Source of the DNA: an uncultured Aquimarina sp.
GTDB taxonomy: Bacteria > Bacteroidota > Bacteroidia > Flavobacteriales > Flavobacteriaceae
DNA: 64,000 bases
Direction: 5' to 3'
NCBI GenBank assembly: GCA_947496705.1
Contig: CANMDW010000001.1
Location: 124,001-188,000 of the forward strand
A program made the translations under genes and the position numbers. The notes beneath the pieces were generated by a model that worked only from the letters and a program-made list of their open reading frames with translations, was not told the DNA's origin and did no database searches. Below are positions 8,714 to 18,374 of the stretch, one piece after another. The number at the start of each line of letters is the position of its first letter. Position 1 is the stretch's first letter.

Positions 8714-10201
8714 ATGAAAAAATTATTATTTATTATTTTTGCTTTTTTTTATTTAAATACTCATGCTGATGATATAGAAATTATTGATAAGACATATTCT
8801 AATTCCTACTGTTATACGGGATTTAAAATTAGATTAAAATTAGATCGCCCACCAGCTAGATATGTAGAAATGACAGTCGGCGGAGGTATTTCGCGTATAT
8901 ATAAAATTTATAAATCTGATTTTAAATATTCAAACGGAAAATTTATTTATGACACTCAACAATTAAATTTCTATAATGGTGTTAATCGAATTGACGTTAG
9001 AGTAGAAAGTAAAGGGGCTAGAAGACCGAAAATAAGAGAATATAAAACCGTTAACCTATGCACTCTTGATGAATTTAAAGGGTATACTGTTCGTTCTATT
9101 GACTATAAAAATAATGACCCCACCAGCTGTATAACTAACAATACAATTAGCACTCAATTTTTTAATATCATATCAACTGCTAACTTAATAACCAATCGAG
9201 TTTATGCATTAGAGGATGGTACTTTTGAAGGCCCAATCGGTAGAGGTTTTTATAGAATATTAAGCGGTCCCTCAGCTCCTCGGACTGATGCTTGGACTAC
9301 AGTGTCAGTAATTAAAGGTGGGCCATACTCAGAAGATTTGTGCATTGATTCTGATAGGGATGGAATTCCTGATGATAATGATAATTGCCCAAGAACTAGC
9401 AATCCAAATCAGGAAGATATTGACAGAGATGGTAAAGGTGATGTTTGTGACAGTCAAGACAATAGAGATTCTGATGGAGATGGAGTACAAAATTATGAGG
9501 ATAATTGCCCTGATGAAGCTGGCCCTAGGTCTAATAGTGGTTGTCCTGGACAGTCTGACCTTAGTCTAAGCGAATCAGACATTAATGTCTTTAGTGATTG
9601 CTTTGAATGCACCTCTCAATTAGATTTATTAAATCCCGGTTTTTTAGGTGGGTCTATAGCAATAAATAAACATGTATTAATTATGGAAAGCGGTGTAATA
9701 AGAACACTATTCAGAGTTAAAAATACTGGTGATGTTGCTTCAAATCCGACAAAAATCAATTTTTATTTATCTTCAGGTTATCATAGTACTCAAGGACTCA
9801 AAGCAAATAATAAAACTTTATCTGTTGGAAGTATAAATCCTGGTGAATTTTATATAAATGACATAACGTTTAATTACAATACTGATTTCCCTGTAGATAG
9901 AGGCTATTATTACCTTGTCATTGATGTTGAATCAGATGGAAACGAAAAAGACAACCAAAACAATTATAAAAGCATACCTGTATTGGTAAAATCGACTTTT
10001 GACCAAAGAAATATCAATACTCCAGATTTTTCAAATTCAAAACAAAAACCTTATAAGGTTTTTGTTTTTAGTATCGAAGGTTTACTACTACTGCAAAAAG
10101 TTGTAACTACAAAAGATGAAGAAAAAGTATTTATTGAAAGTTTATCTCAAGGATTCTACATTGTGAAAAATGGTAAAGAAACATATAAAGTAGCTAAATA
10201 A
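8714..10201 (+). CDS. Secreted thrombospondin type-3 repeat protein with T9SS tail
   Basis: A 495-residue protein with a signal peptide (about 1-18, ending near THADD). Residues about 213-278 hold calcium-binding thrombospondin type-3 repeats ([40 protein letters not shown]). Next comes a CARDB-like beta domain ([18 protein letters not shown]). The last 55 residues look like a type A type IX secretion sorting domain ([15 protein letters not shown] through [19 protein letters not shown]), so the product is probably exported through T9SS to the surface or medium. The N-terminal 200 residues match nothing I know. Codon use is more AT-rich than in neighbours. Followed by a terminator, so it is likely monocistronic. 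Confidence 0.85.
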   Translation: MKKLLFIIFAFFYLNTHADDIEIIDKTYSNSYCYTGFKIRLKLDRPPARYVEMTVGGGISRIYKIYKSDFKYSNGKFIYDTQQLNFYNGVNRIDVRVESKGARRPKIREYKTVNLCTLDEFKGYTVRSIDYKNNDPTSCITNNTISTQFFNIISTANLITNRVYALEDGTFEGPIGRGFYRILSGPSAPRTDAWTTVSVIKGGPYSEDLCIDSDRDGIPDDNDNCPRTSNPNQEDIDRDGKGDVCDSQDNRDSDGDGVQNYEDNCPDEAGPRSNSGCPGQSDLSLSESDINVFSDCFECTSQLDLLNPGFLGGSIAINKHVLIMESGVIRTLFRVKNTGDVASNPTKINFYLSSGYHSTQGLKANNKTLSVGSINPGEFYINDITFNYNTDFPVDRGYYYLVIDVESDGNEKDNQNNYKSIPVLVKSTFDQRNINTPDFSNSKQKPYKVFVFSIEGLLLLQKVVTTKDEEKVFIESLSQGFYIVKNGKETYKVAK

Positions 10202-10231
10202 TTTCAAATTTTTATTCCTAAAAAAGAATTT

Positions 10232-10268
10232 AATGCGGTTTTGGCAAGGAGTCATAACCGCATTTTTT
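10232..10268 (+). terminator. Intrinsic terminator after the TSP3-repeat gene
   Basis: AATGCGGTT (10232-10240) pairs perfectly with AACCGCATT (10256-10264), followed by a T run. It closes the single-gene unit upstream. Confidence 0.9.
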
Positions 10269-10360
10269 ATACTTCTTTATTTTTTCATTACTAAATGCTT
10301 TCAGCAATAGCATAAAAAAATCATTTTAAGTAAATTGCCGGCTTATAAATCATCCGTACC

Positions 10361-11299
10361 ATGCAGCAATTTTTTGTACTAACTCTTTTTGGGATATTAC
10401 TTTTTTCGTGTAAACCTTATGAAAACACCAAAATCAGGAAAAACCAGATTACCTATGAAGATTTTAGGGCAGATCAAAGACTATATCCTACCGATGATGG
10501 TATACTAAAATATATAGATAAAGGGAAAGGCCCGGTAATTGTGCTCCTGCATGGTGTTCCTACTTCGGGATGGTTGTACCGCAAAATGATCAATCCCCTG
10601 ATTGCCTCGGGATATCGTGTGATTGTACCAGATATGCTAGGGTATGGATCCAGCGATTCTCCTGAAGGCTTTGAGATCTATAATGCAGAAAATCATGCCA
10701 AGCGACTTTTACAACTCATGGAAGCATTGGGCATAAATACCTGGTCACATGTGATGCATGATGCAGGAGGTATATGGACCTGGGAGCTCATGAAACAGGC
10801 ACCAGATAAGATCGAAAAGCTAATTGTACTTAATACAATTATTTATGAAGAAGGGTTTTATCCACCAGTACGAATGAAACCGGGCGGATTTGCCAAAACT
10901 GCCATGTGGGCCTATCGTAATGGGGTAACCACAAATACCCTGTTAAAAAACCTATTCAAACAAGGGCTAAAAGAAAACACACTGAATGTTCTGGATATCG
11001 AAGGTTATAAAACTCCTTTATTAGAGGGTAAAACAGATGCTATGTACTATTTCTATAGCCAAACCTGCAATGAGTTACCCGATTACTCTGAAGTCTTTGA
11101 AAATGTGGATATTCCGGTTACGGTAATATGGGGCATACATGATACCATGCTGCAATGGCCTCCACAACAAACCAAGGCTTCGAATGCGCTAAAGGTAAAC
11201 AACGAAGATATTCATTTTGTGGATGAGAAGCACTTTTTACAGGAAACCAAAGGGGAAGAAATTGCTTATAAAATTATCGGTTTCTTAGTTAAGACTTAA
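10361..11299 (+). CDS. Alpha/beta hydrolase lipoprotein, dehalogenase/epoxide-hydrolase type
   Basis: A 312-residue alpha/beta-hydrolase with a lipoprotein signal: the hydrophobic start ends in LLFSC with Cys17 as the lipidation site. The oxyanion loop HGVPTSG lies at 64-70. The nucleophile elbow reads MHDAGG with Asp134, as in haloalkane dehalogenases and epoxide hydrolases, rather than Ser as in esterases. A later acid (WGIHDTML) and His (EKHFLQET) complete the triad. It probably acts in the periplasm or at the outer membrane on a small ester, epoxide or halide; the substrate is unknown. Its last 15 bp overlap the convergent gene at 11285. Confidence 0.85.
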   Translation: MQQFFVLTLFGILLFSCKPYENTKIRKNQITYEDFRADQRLYPTDDGILKYIDKGKGPVIVLLHGVPTSGWLYRKMINPLIASGYRVIVPDMLGYGSSDSPEGFEIYNAENHAKRLLQLMEALGINTWSHVMHDAGGIWTWELMKQAPDKIEKLIVLNTIIYEEGFYPPVRMKPGGFAKTAMWAYRNGVTTNTLLKNLFKQGLKENTLNVLDIEGYKTPLLEGKTDAMYYFYSQTCNELPDYSEVFENVDIPVTVIWGIHDTMLQWPPQQTKASNALKVNNEDIHFVDEKHFLQETKGEEIAYKIIGFLVKT

Positions 11300-11638
11300 A
11301 TTTTTTACCCAGCTTTTTAATTCTATTCTAAGAATGGTGCCATTGATTAGTTCCTGGATTTGATATACTTCTTCTTTGCTCACTGCAAGATCGATGATAT
11401 CTGAAGGGGTTCTTAATAATAAGGACCTGCAGTTTTGCGAATCTTTGCATTGACTACAACATTGGGATTGAATAGTAGTAGCGCAACAATCTGAAAAATC
11501 TTTTAGTTCACCCAGGGAGAGCAAAAATCCAATATCCCTGAATACCAATTGAATTTTGGGTATAGAAACAGCTGTTTCTCTTTTCCAAAAGAACGATATT
11601 CCCATCTCATTGCTGTAAATTTTATCAATAGCACTCAT
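11285..11638 (-). CDS. Cys-rich small protein of unknown function
   Basis: A 117-residue protein. I do not recognise a family. In the middle it has a cluster of six cysteines within about 21 residues (DCCATTIQ, QCCSQCKDSQNC), suggesting a metal site or disulfide knot. The C-terminal part is a predicted helix (LAVSKEEVYQIQELINGTI). No signal peptide is present, so it is likely cytosolic and more probably metal-binding. It overlaps the convergent hydrolase gene by 15 bp. A TATTTTTG box on the minus strand (11658-11665) lies 20 bp before the ATG and fits a -7 element. Confidence 0.65.
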   Translation of the reverse strand: MSAIDKIYSNEMGISFFWKRETAVSIPKIQLVFRDIGFLLSLGELKDFSDCCATTIQSQCCSQCKDSQNCRSLLLRTPSDIIDLAVSKEEVYQIQELINGTILRIELKSWVKNLSLN

Positions 11639-11769
11639 ACTGAATCTATTTTGAATTCAAAAATACTATTATTTATAATAAATCTAAATAAAAATAAACT
11701 AAATAGTGTTAAACTTTACCTTGTCCTTCTCTCAGTATGTGCAAAGTATGTTACAAAAAAAGGATGAAA

Positions 11770-11808
11770 CCCTGTCTACCAGCCAGCCAGCCTGGCGGTC
11801 AGACAGGG
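11770..11808. repeat. Inverted repeat with GC-rich CCAGCC core
   Basis: CCCTGTCT (11770-11777) pairs with AGACAGGG (11801-11808) around a core of repeated CCAG/GCC units. It belongs to the same loose group of CCTGCC/GGCAGG palindromes as those near 33010-33180 and 41690-41740. It lies between two minus-strand genes and has no T tract. Confidence 0.5.
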
Positions 11809-11885
11809 TAGATTAGAACGCAAAGCTTGTCTCATAAAGATGAGGATGTGTTTTTGCAGCCCAGAATGAAAAGTCTAAATGAGTT

Positions 11886-13571
11886 CTATATAATATCTTT
11901 TAACTTCAGTTGAAGGGAGATTTCTCCATTCCATTCATTTTCGTCAATGGTATAAGCAGCTTTAAAAGTTTGCCTGTCGGTAATTTGATCATATTTCGGG
12001 CCAAGGCCAAAACCAATTGCTCCGATAGCAATTCCATTTTTTTGCACGTTACATTTTAAATGTTTTTCATCGACACCAACACATTTTCCATAACCGGTAT
12101 CTTTTAATTGCTCGGTCATAAACACGGGAGTCATATTCCCCGGACCAAACGGGGCAAATTGTTTGAGAATACGATAGAATTTTGGGGTTACCTGCTCCAA
12201 TTCTATTCCCATATCGATTGTAATCTCTGGGGTAAGTAATTTTTTGTCAATGGTAGCAGCCACCACTTCCTCAAACTTTTGTTTAAAAGACTCATATTGT
12301 TCCTCTAGCAACGTTAATCCGGCTGCATATTTGTGTCCTCCAAACTGTTCGACGTGATCAGAGCAAGCATCTATTGCATTATATACGTCAAAACCTTTTA
12401 CCGAACGCGCCGAGGCGGCTAATTTCTCTCCGCTTTTGGTAAAAACCAGGGTCGGGCGATAATAGGTTTCTGTTAACCGGGAGGCAACAATCCCTATCAC
12501 TCCTTTGTGCCAGTTTTCTTCATAAACAACAGTCGTATATTGATCTTCTTCTTTATTTTGAAGTATTTGGGCTAATGCTTCCTGGGTAATACTTTTATCT
12601 GCATCTTTTCGATCATTATTATACAATTCTATTTCTGAAGCATATTGCAGTGCCGTTTCAAGGTTTTCTTCGGTTAACAAATTAACAGCATGTAAACCAT
12701 GCCTCATTCTTCCTGCAGCATTGATTCTGGGCGCAATGATAAATACCACATCGGTTATAGTCAATGTTTCTTTTTTCACCTGTGATAGCATTGCCTTAAA
12801 ACCTGTTCTGGGATGTGCATTGATCACCTGTAACCCATAATAGGCCAATACTCGATTTTCTCCTGTGATTGGTACAATATCTGCTCCAATAGCCGTGGCC
12901 ACCAAATCTAAATAAAGCAGCAAATCCTCAATAGATTGGCCATTATTACCCCCCAGTGCCTGGACCAATTTAAATCCCACACCGCAACCACATAATTCTT
13001 TATAAGGATACTCACAATCTTCACGCTTGGGATCTAAAACCGCTGCAGCATCGGGGATGTTATCTCCGGGTCTATGGTGGTCACAAATGATAAAATCTAT
13101 ACCTTTTGATTTGGCATATGCGACTTTTTCGATCGCTTTAATACCACAATCCAAAGCGATGATTAGCGAAATATCATTGTCATGAGCATAATCAATTCCT
13201 AGATATGAAATACCGTATCCTTCCCCATACCGATCCGGGATATACGTGGCAATTTGAGAAGATCTCGTTTTAAGATAAGATGACATAAGTGCTACCGAAG
13301 TCGTGCCATCAACATCATAATCTCCATATACCATAATATTTTCATCATTGGCAATTGCTTTTTCGATCCTGGAAACCGCGAGATCCATATCTTTCATTAA
13401 AAAAGGATCATGTAAATCCTCTAAAGAAGGCCTGAAGAATTTTTTGGCCTGGTCATACGTTTCTATCCCTCGCTGTACCAAAAGTGAAGCGATCATTCTA
13501 TCAATATTCAAGGTTTCAGCCAAGGTATTTACAATTGATGTATCGGGTTTAGGTTTCAGTGTCCATCTCAT
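11886..13571 (-). CDS. recJ: Single-stranded-DNA-specific exonuclease RecJ
   Basis: A 5'-3' exonuclease acting on single-stranded DNA in recombination and mismatch repair. I place the start at the ATG at 13571 (MRWTLKPKPDTS), giving 561 residues; the longer frame to 13625 adds 18 hydrophobic residues not found in RecJ. The DHH domain has VYGDYDVDGTTSVAL, LDCGIKAIE and ICDHHRPG with PDAAAVLDPKR. The DHHA1 domain has GGHKYAAGLTL, followed by the C-terminal OB-fold region. Manganese-binding Asp and His residues are all present. Confidence 0.95.
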   Translation of the reverse strand: MRWTLKPKPDTSIVNTLAETLNIDRMIASLLVQRGIETYDQAKKFFRPSLEDLHDPFLMKDMDLAVSRIEKAIANDENIMVYGDYDVDGTTSVALMSSYLKTRSSQIATYIPDRYGEGYGISYLGIDYAHDNDISLIIALDCGIKAIEKVAYAKSKGIDFIICDHHRPGDNIPDAAAVLDPKREDCEYPYKELCGCGVGFKLVQALGGNNGQSIEDLLLYLDLVATAIGADIVPITGENRVLAYYGLQVINAHPRTGFKAMLSQVKKETLTITDVVFIIAPRINAAGRMRHGLHAVNLLTEENLETALQYASEIELYNNDRKDADKSITQEALAQILQNKEEDQYTTVVYEENWHKGVIGIVASRLTETYYRPTLVFTKSGEKLAASARSVKGFDVYNAIDACSDHVEQFGGHKYAAGLTLLEEQYESFKQKFEEVVAATIDKKLLTPEITIDMGIELEQVTPKFYRILKQFAPFGPGNMTPVFMTEQLKDTGYGKCVGVDEKHLKCNVQKNGIAIGAIGFGLGPKYDQITDRQTFKAAYTIDENEWNGEISLQLKLKDII

Positions 13572-13696
13572 TTGTGTGAAAAAATCTAATATGAAAATCC
13601 AAAGTACAAAAAACATCTTGGCCATCCTTGATTTGATATTAGTTTTGTATTTTGCTTTGCTAAAAATTTACTAGTAAACTTAAAAAACATATACAC

Positions 13697-14287
13697 ATGC
13701 CATTAGTTACTCCACTATCAGCCGATCATGATCCAGAGACTCGGGAATTAGCAGCATTCTTTAATGAAACCCTGGGGTTTTGCCCTAATTCGGTGCTTAC
13801 TATGCAAAGAAGACCGGCAATTTCTAAAGCATTTATCAATCTTAACAAAGCCGTTATGGCCAATGAAGGCCGGGTAACTTCGGCTTTGAAACGTATGATC
13901 GCCTGGGTGAGTAGTAATGCTACCGGGTGTCGATATTGCCAGGCACATGCTATTCGTGCTGCAGAACGCTATGGAGCCGAACAAGAGCAACTAGATAATA
14001 TTTGGGAGTATAAAACACATGCTGCATTTAGCGATGCAGAACGTGCTGCTCTTGATTTTTCGCTTGCCGCGTCAGTAATTCCTAACGCCGTTGATGATAA
14101 AATCAAAACAGCACTTCATAAATATTGGAATGAAGGTGAAATTGTAGAAATGCTGGGTGTGATTTCTTTATTTGGATATCTGAACCGCTGGAATGATTCT
14201 ATGGGTACTATGGTTGAAGAAGGGGCTATCGAATCTGGCGAAAAATATTTGGGAAAACACGGTTGGGAAAAGGGAAAGCATGTATAA
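13697..14287 (+). CDS. Carboxymuconolactone decarboxylase/AhpD-like protein
   Basis: A 196-residue all-helical protein of the CMD/AhpD superfamily. The redox motif is GCRYCQAH, with Cys78, Cys81 and His84 in the C-x2-C-x3-H pattern of peroxidase-linked members; it is followed by the helix IRAAERYG. These proteins reduce peroxides or partner proteins through the two cysteines; the substrate here is unknown. It is cytosolic, with no signal peptide. It ends before a strong 15-bp hairpin shared with the convergent M50 gene. Confidence 0.87.
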   Translation: MPLVTPLSADHDPETRELAAFFNETLGFCPNSVLTMQRRPAISKAFINLNKAVMANEGRVTSALKRMIAWVSSNATGCRYCQAHAIRAAERYGAEQEQLDNIWEYKTHAAFSDAERAALDFSLAASVIPNAVDDKIKTALHKYWNEGEIVEMLGVISLFGYLNRWNDSMGTMVEEGAIESGEKYLGKHGWEKGKHV

Positions 14288-14293
14288 CCAAAT

Positions 14294-14326
14294 ACACCTG
14301 CAAGGTTTCCAAAACCTTGCAGGTGT
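14294..14326. terminator. Bidirectional terminator between convergent genes
   Basis: ACACCTGCAAGGTTT (14294-14308) and AAACCTTGCAGGTGT (14312-14326) form a perfect 15-bp stem with a 3-nt loop. It sits between the plus-strand CMD gene and the minus-strand M50 gene. The flanking T run is weak, but position and strength suggest termination in both directions. Confidence 0.75.
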
Positions 14327-14339
14327 TACCATTTACTTC

Positions 14340-15038
14340 TTACTTCTTCAAATAATACCGATAACTTTTATAGAGGAGGTAGAGGGTGATCAAAAGAATA
14401 AATACTGCCCACATCCAATAGGAACCTGGAAGATGAGCAGCTATCATTTGCGTGTCAGAATATTGGATTTTTCCTTCCCGTTCAAATTGTTTAGTAAATA
14501 AATAGCCTGTTTGAAGATAGGTACTTAATACACATTGAGTACCCAAAAACAACAATGTAAAAGCTTCTAGTTTTCTTACTCTGAGAATGGCAATAAAAAA
14601 CAGAATTGCTGCAAAAATACTTAAGATGATCAACGCCAATAATGCATGAATCCATAAACATAGCGATAACACCATAATGGTAATAAGCAACCATAAGGTA
14701 ATTTTGGAATTCACCCGGTTTTTTGCCGATGCAATTAGTACAGCCCCAGAAATTGCAGGCCCCAGTAATCCTCCTGCTGCTGTGAGTGCCCTAGCAAGGT
14801 GATAAGGCAAATAACTGGAAGACACATTTGAATATGCGATTCCACCACCGTTTTCATATATTTCAAGATAAATAAACTCCCCTCCAAGCAATAATGCAGT
14901 GAGCCCATGGCCCATTTCATGAAACCAGGTTCCTAACAATAAAAGGGGGTATTGTATCATCCCAAAATAGGGTAGTTGCCATAATAAAAACACAAGCAAG
15001 CTGGTTCCGATAATAGCGAGTAAAGGTTTATTTTTCAC
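14340..15038 (-). CDS. M50-like membrane zinc peptidase
   Basis: A 232-residue integral membrane protein with about six hydrophobic helices. The zinc motif HEMGH (H40, E41, H44) sits at the end of the second hydrophobic segment (GTWFHEMGHGLTALLLGG), as in site-2-protease-like proteins of the M50B type. These cleave within membranes or serve as uncharacterised metalloproteases. The start appears to be GTG at 15038, because the first ATG would remove the first helix. It is the last of a minus-strand run (rsmI, DNA glycosylase, M50). Confidence 0.8.
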   Translation of the reverse strand: MKNKPLLAIIGTSLLVFLLWQLPYFGMIQYPLLLLGTWFHEMGHGLTALLLGGEFIYLEIYENGGGIAYSNVSSSYLPYHLARALTAAGGLLGPAISGAVLIASAKNRVNSKITLWLLITIMVLSLCLWIHALLALIILSIFAAILFFIAILRVRKLEAFTLLFLGTQCVLSTYLQTGYLFTKQFEREGKIQYSDTQMIAAHLPGSYWMWAVFILLITLYLLYKSYRYYLKK

Positions 15039-15104
15039 TTGTTTTAAAATTTAGAAATGCTTCTTTAGCCGGGTTAGGGTCTCAATAACAGAATTTAACT
15101 TCAT

Positions 15105-15677
15105 TTATTTTAAAATCTCTTTTACTTTTTGCTGTAGTGTTGGCACTACCTCATCCTGAAACCATGGGTTTTTGGTGAGCCAAAAACGATTTCTGGGAGA
15201 AGGATGTGGTACCGGAAAATAGGTTGGCAAATATTCATAATATGCTTTAACGGTCTCTGTTAAATTTGCTTTTGCCAACTGTTTCAGATAATATTTCTGT
15301 GCATACTGCCCAATCAAAATGATCAATTGTAAATGTTGCATATGATCAAACAAGGGTTGATGCCAAAGTGGTGCACATTCTGGCCTTGGGGGCAGATCCC
15401 CGCTTTTTCCCTTTCCGGGATAACAAAATCCCATGGGGACAATGGCGATCTTGGTTTCGTTATAAAATAGGCTATCTGTAATCCCAAGCCATTTTCTAAG
15501 CTGTTTCCCACTAGGATCATCCCAGGGAATTCCGGAATTGTGCACCTTTGTTCCCGGAGCCTGTCCGATAATGATCATTTTGGCGTCTCTATGAGCAGTA
15601 ACTACTGGTCGGGGACCTAATGGTAAATGCGCTTTACATACATCACACGCTCTGATATTTGAGAGTAGCGTATCCAT
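15105..15677 (-). CDS. Uracil-DNA glycosylase family protein
   Basis: A 190-residue member of the uracil-DNA glycosylase superfamily. The motif GQAPGTKVHNSGIPWDDPSG (about 50-70) contains the water-activating/uracil-binding loop. The C-terminal HPSPRNRFWLTKNPWF is the second active-site loop. Cysteines at CDVCKAH (11-14) and in GFCYPGKGKSGDLPPRPEC might bind an Fe-S cluster or zinc as in family 4/5 enzymes, but the spacing is not canonical. It excises damaged bases in DNA repair; the exact substrate is uncertain. Its ATG overlaps the rsmI stop by one base (TAATG), so the two are translationally coupled. Confidence 0.85.
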   Translation of the reverse strand: MDTLLSNIRACDVCKAHLPLGPRPVVTAHRDAKMIIIGQAPGTKVHNSGIPWDDPSGKQLRKWLGITDSLFYNETKIAIVPMGFCYPGKGKSGDLPPRPECAPLWHQPLFDHMQHLQLIILIGQYAQKYYLKQLAKANLTETVKAYYEYLPTYFPVPHPSPRNRFWLTKNPWFQDEVVPTLQQKVKEILK

Positions 15678-16351
15678 TACTTCTTTTTTCCTTCTACAAT
15701 AATCACAATTTCCCCTTTGGGAGGCTTGCTTTCAAAATGTTGTAATACTTCTTCAGCAGTGCCTCGTATGGTTTCTTCATGCAACTTACTCAATTCACGT
15801 GATACTGAAATCTGGCGATCGCCTCCAAAATACTCCACAAAACTTCCTAAGGTCTTTATCAATTTATGAGGAGACTCATAAAAAATCATGGTTCTTGTTT
15901 CTTCGGTTAATAATTTCAATCGGGTTTGTCTTCCTTTTTTGACGGGTAAAAAGCCTTCAAAAACAAATTTATCATTGGGTAATCCACTATTTACCAGTGC
16001 CGGAACAAAAGCCGTTGCTCCTGGGAGGCATTCTACCTCAATACCCTGTGTCACACAAGCTCTGGTTAACAAAAAACCAGGATCACTTATGGCTGGGGTG
16101 CCTGCATCACTAATCAAAGCGATGGTTTCTCCATGCTGTAATCTTTGGATAACACGATCTATCATTTTATGTTCATTATGCATATGATGACTTTGCATTG
16201 GGGTGTTGATCTCATAATGTTTCAGTAATTTTCCGCTAGTTCGGGTATCTTCAGCAAGTATCAGATCGACTTCGGTAAGCACTTTGATCGCTCTATAAGT
16301 CATATCTTCTAGATTACCAATAGGTGTCGGTACGATGTATAGTTTAGACAT
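15677..16351 (-). CDS. rsmI: 16S rRNA (cytidine1402-2'-O)-methyltransferase
   Basis: SAM-dependent tetrapyrrole-methylase-fold enzyme that 2'-O-methylates C1402 of 16S rRNA. The 224 residues include the N-terminal LYIVPTPIGNLEDMTYRA, AEDTRTSGKLLKHY near 35-48, the SAM loop ISDAGTPAISDPGF near 80-93 and CLPGATAFVPAL with FEGFLPVKKGR. It is shorter than the E. coli enzyme (about 286), lacking its C-terminal HTH-like extension, as is usual in this phylum. It overlaps the DNA glycosylase gene by one base. Confidence 0.95.
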   Translation of the reverse strand: MSKLYIVPTPIGNLEDMTYRAIKVLTEVDLILAEDTRTSGKLLKHYEINTPMQSHHMHNEHKMIDRVIQRLQHGETIALISDAGTPAISDPGFLLTRACVTQGIEVECLPGATAFVPALVNSGLPNDKFVFEGFLPVKKGRQTRLKLLTEETRTMIFYESPHKLIKTLGSFVEYFGGDRQISVSRELSKLHEETIRGTAEEVLQHFESKPPKGEIVIIVEGKKK

Positions 16352-16361
16352 AATATTGAAA

Positions 16362-16389
16362 GAAAAAACCGAAAGCTTTTGCCTTCGGT
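16362..16389 (-). terminator. Intrinsic terminator, minus strand
   Basis: Read on the minus strand, ACCGAA (16389-16384) pairs with TTCGGT (16373-16368), then a T run follows to 16362. It ends the DoxX-like transcript upstream of rsmI. Confidence 0.75.
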
Positions 16390-16421
16390 AAAGATAACTT
16401 TTGCATCTTATTAGTTAAATC

Positions 16422-16769
16422 TTAAGGCCTTACTTTTTTTCCTAAAAAATAGGAAACCAATAACAAAATCAATGCTACCAAAGCTCCACCCCACTCTCCG
16501 TCACCTGCCTGCTGGTGTGCAAAAAATGCTAGTATAAAATTAAAGAAAAACCCGGCATACGCCCATTCCTTTAATAGTTTCCACTTATTCAACAAAATAA
16601 CCGTAATTCCGGATAGCTTTAAAACAGCTAATGGATAAATGATATAACTCGGATAATTGAACGATGTAAAAGTTTGCAGGACCTCCTCATGATTAAAGAT
16701 ATACATCCCTGCAGAAAATAGCATTAATGCTGATAATAGCCCTGTAGCAATCCAATAAATGATTTTCAT
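16422..16769 (-). CDS. DoxX-like membrane protein
   Basis: A 115-residue protein with four hydrophobic helices (about 2-22, 44-60, 68-86, 93-111), matching the DoxX/DoxD-like small membrane family. Key features are FSAGMYI near the first helix and AHQQAGDGEWGGALV in the loop before the last. Function in this family is not settled; some members take part in thiosulfate:quinone oxidoreduction or redox stress. A second DoxX-like gene is at 24235. It lies 17 bp downstream of the acidic protein gene and is probably co-transcribed. Confidence 0.8.
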   Translation of the reverse strand: MKIIYWIATGLLSALMLFSAGMYIFNHEEVLQTFTSFNYPSYIIYPLAVLKLSGITVILLNKWKLLKEWAYAGFFFNFILAFFAHQQAGDGEWGGALVALILLLVSYFLGKKVRP

Positions 16770-16786
16770 ATGTATGAATTTTATGT

Positions 16787-17587
16787 TTAGTGTTCAAATT
16801 TACTAAGGATAGTATCCATAAAACGCTCTTCATACTCTTCTTTTCCTATCCAATTATTATAATCTGGTTTTACCATGTTTTTAATAAAATCTTGTGCCCC
16901 GTCTTTACTGCTCATTGTGCCCAATTGTGAAAGTACCCGATTATAATCGGCAGTACTTCCTTCAAAAAGATATTTGATAAATGCCAAACGGTCGTTTAAT
17001 CCAATATGAATGTCTTTTCGCAGCTGATCATTAATGGATTTAGGCCTGTCATCATTTTCTGTAAGGGAATCTTGCGAAGTAAGTGTCATATCTTCTTTGT
17101 CATTTTTTTCATAAACCGAGTTGGACTCCAACGATTCTGAAAATATACCACTCTCTTCTGTAGTTGCAACAGCCGGAACAAAAAGATCTTCGGTAACCCG
17201 GGCATTAATCTCTTCAATAACAAGCTCAGGCTTGCTTTCGGTACCTGGTGCTTCGGCTACTTCTTTTTCCTGATTAATTTGTGATTCTGAAGATTCTTCG
17301 ATCTCTGATTTTTCTTCTACTATTGGAGTCGGTTTGGGTTCTATAATTGCTTTAATTTTTTCTCTCACCTGCCTTAGCTCCTCTGATTCATCTTTATCCA
17401 ATGCGTCTCTTACCTGCCCGATCGTAGGTTGAGGCCCGGCAAAATGAGATTCTGAAAAATTAAGTATCGTTAATTTTTCATAAAGCTGTCTGGCATCTTC
17501 CTGTAATTGGGATAAAGAAGACTTATCCTTATGTTGTAATATTCTATGGGCAATACTTATAAGTTCGGCTTCCAATTTCTTCTTCAT
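16787..17587 (-). CDS. Acidic cytosolic protein of unknown function
   Basis: A 266-residue protein. The N-terminus (1-70) is predicted helical (MKKKLEAELISIAHRILQHK). The middle (about 80-180) is low-complexity, rich in Glu and Ser (KPTPIVEEKSEIEESSES), and probably disordered. The C-terminal 80 residues form a compact conserved-looking domain (IHIGLNDRLAFIKYLFEG, MVKPDYNNWIGKEEYEERF). I recall similar proteins in Flavobacteriia but no function. No signal peptide or membrane segment is present. The layout suggests a disordered linker between two folded ends. Confidence 0.75.
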   Translation of the reverse strand: MKKKLEAELISIAHRILQHKDKSSLSQLQEDARQLYEKLTILNFSESHFAGPQPTIGQVRDALDKDESEELRQVREKIKAIIEPKPTPIVEEKSEIEESSESQINQEKEVAEAPGTESKPELVIEEINARVTEDLFVPAVATTEESGIFSESLESNSVYEKNDKEDMTLTSQDSLTENDDRPKSINDQLRKDIHIGLNDRLAFIKYLFEGSTADYNRVLSQLGTMSSKDGAQDFIKNMVKPDYNNWIGKEEYEERFMDTILSKFEH

Positions 17588-17726
17588 AACTTTCTTATTC
17601 GTTTATAATACTGCTTTTTGTTTTTTAATAAATTTACCTCATCTTTAGAGCAATACCAAATAATCATTAAAATGAATTGGGTATGGGAAGAAGGGATTTC
17701 TTTTAATTGATGCTGAAAAATACAAA

Positions 17727-18374
17727 ATGTTTCTCGAAAATACAGTAAATCATAAGGAGCAATTTGGGTGGATAGAGGTAATCTGTGGTTCTATGTTTTC
17801 GGGTAAAACTGAAGAATTGATTCGCCGGTTAAAGCGTGCTCAATTTGCAAAACAAAAAGTTGAAATATTTAAACCCGCGATCGACGTGCGTTATGATGAT
17901 GAAATGGTGATTTCTCATGATGCAAATGAAATTCGCTCTACTCCGGTTCCCGCAGCAGCCAATATTAGAATTCTTGCCAATACCTGTGATGTAGTAGGAA
18001 TAGATGAAGCACAATTCTTTGATGATGAAATTGTAGCGGTTTGTAACGATTTGGCAAATCAAGGGATTCGTGTGATTGTTGCGGGATTAGATATGGATTT
18101 TAAAGGAAATCCTTTTGGGCCAATGCCAGCATTGATGGCTACTGCCGAATATGTTACCAAAGTGCATGCTGTTTGCACCAGAACCGGAAATCTGGCTCAG
18201 TTCAGCTACCGAAAATCTGCAAAAGATGACCTAGTTTTATTGGGAGAAACAGAAGAGTATGAGCCGTTAAGTCGTGCCGCTTATTATAAAGCTATGCTTA
18301 AGGAAAAAGTAAGAGATATGAATGTAAAAGACCCCGAAGAAGTATCCAAAAAACCTAAGAAATCTGATGGATAG
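17727..18374 (+). CDS. tdk: Thymidine kinase, type II
   Basis: Salvage enzyme that phosphorylates thymidine with ATP; cytosolic. The 215 residues contain the P-loop [14 protein letters not shown] (about 22-35), the Walker B-like [13 protein letters not shown], and the lasso-domain start AVCTRTG. Most type II enzymes have two C-x2-C zinc pairs in the lasso; here only one of these four cysteines remains, so zinc binding is probably lost, as I recall for some other Bacteroidota. The gene overlaps alr by 8 bp. Confidence 0.93.
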   Translation: MFLENTVNHKEQFGWIEVICGSMFSGKTEELIRRLKRAQFAKQKVEIFKPAIDVRYDDEMVISHDANEIRSTPVPAAANIRILANTCDVVGIDEAQFFDDEIVAVCNDLANQGIRVIVAGLDMDFKGNPFGPMPALMATAEYVTKVHAVCTRTGNLAQFSYRKSAKDDLVLLGETEEYEPLSRAAYYKAMLKEKVRDMNVKDPEEVSKKPKKSDG

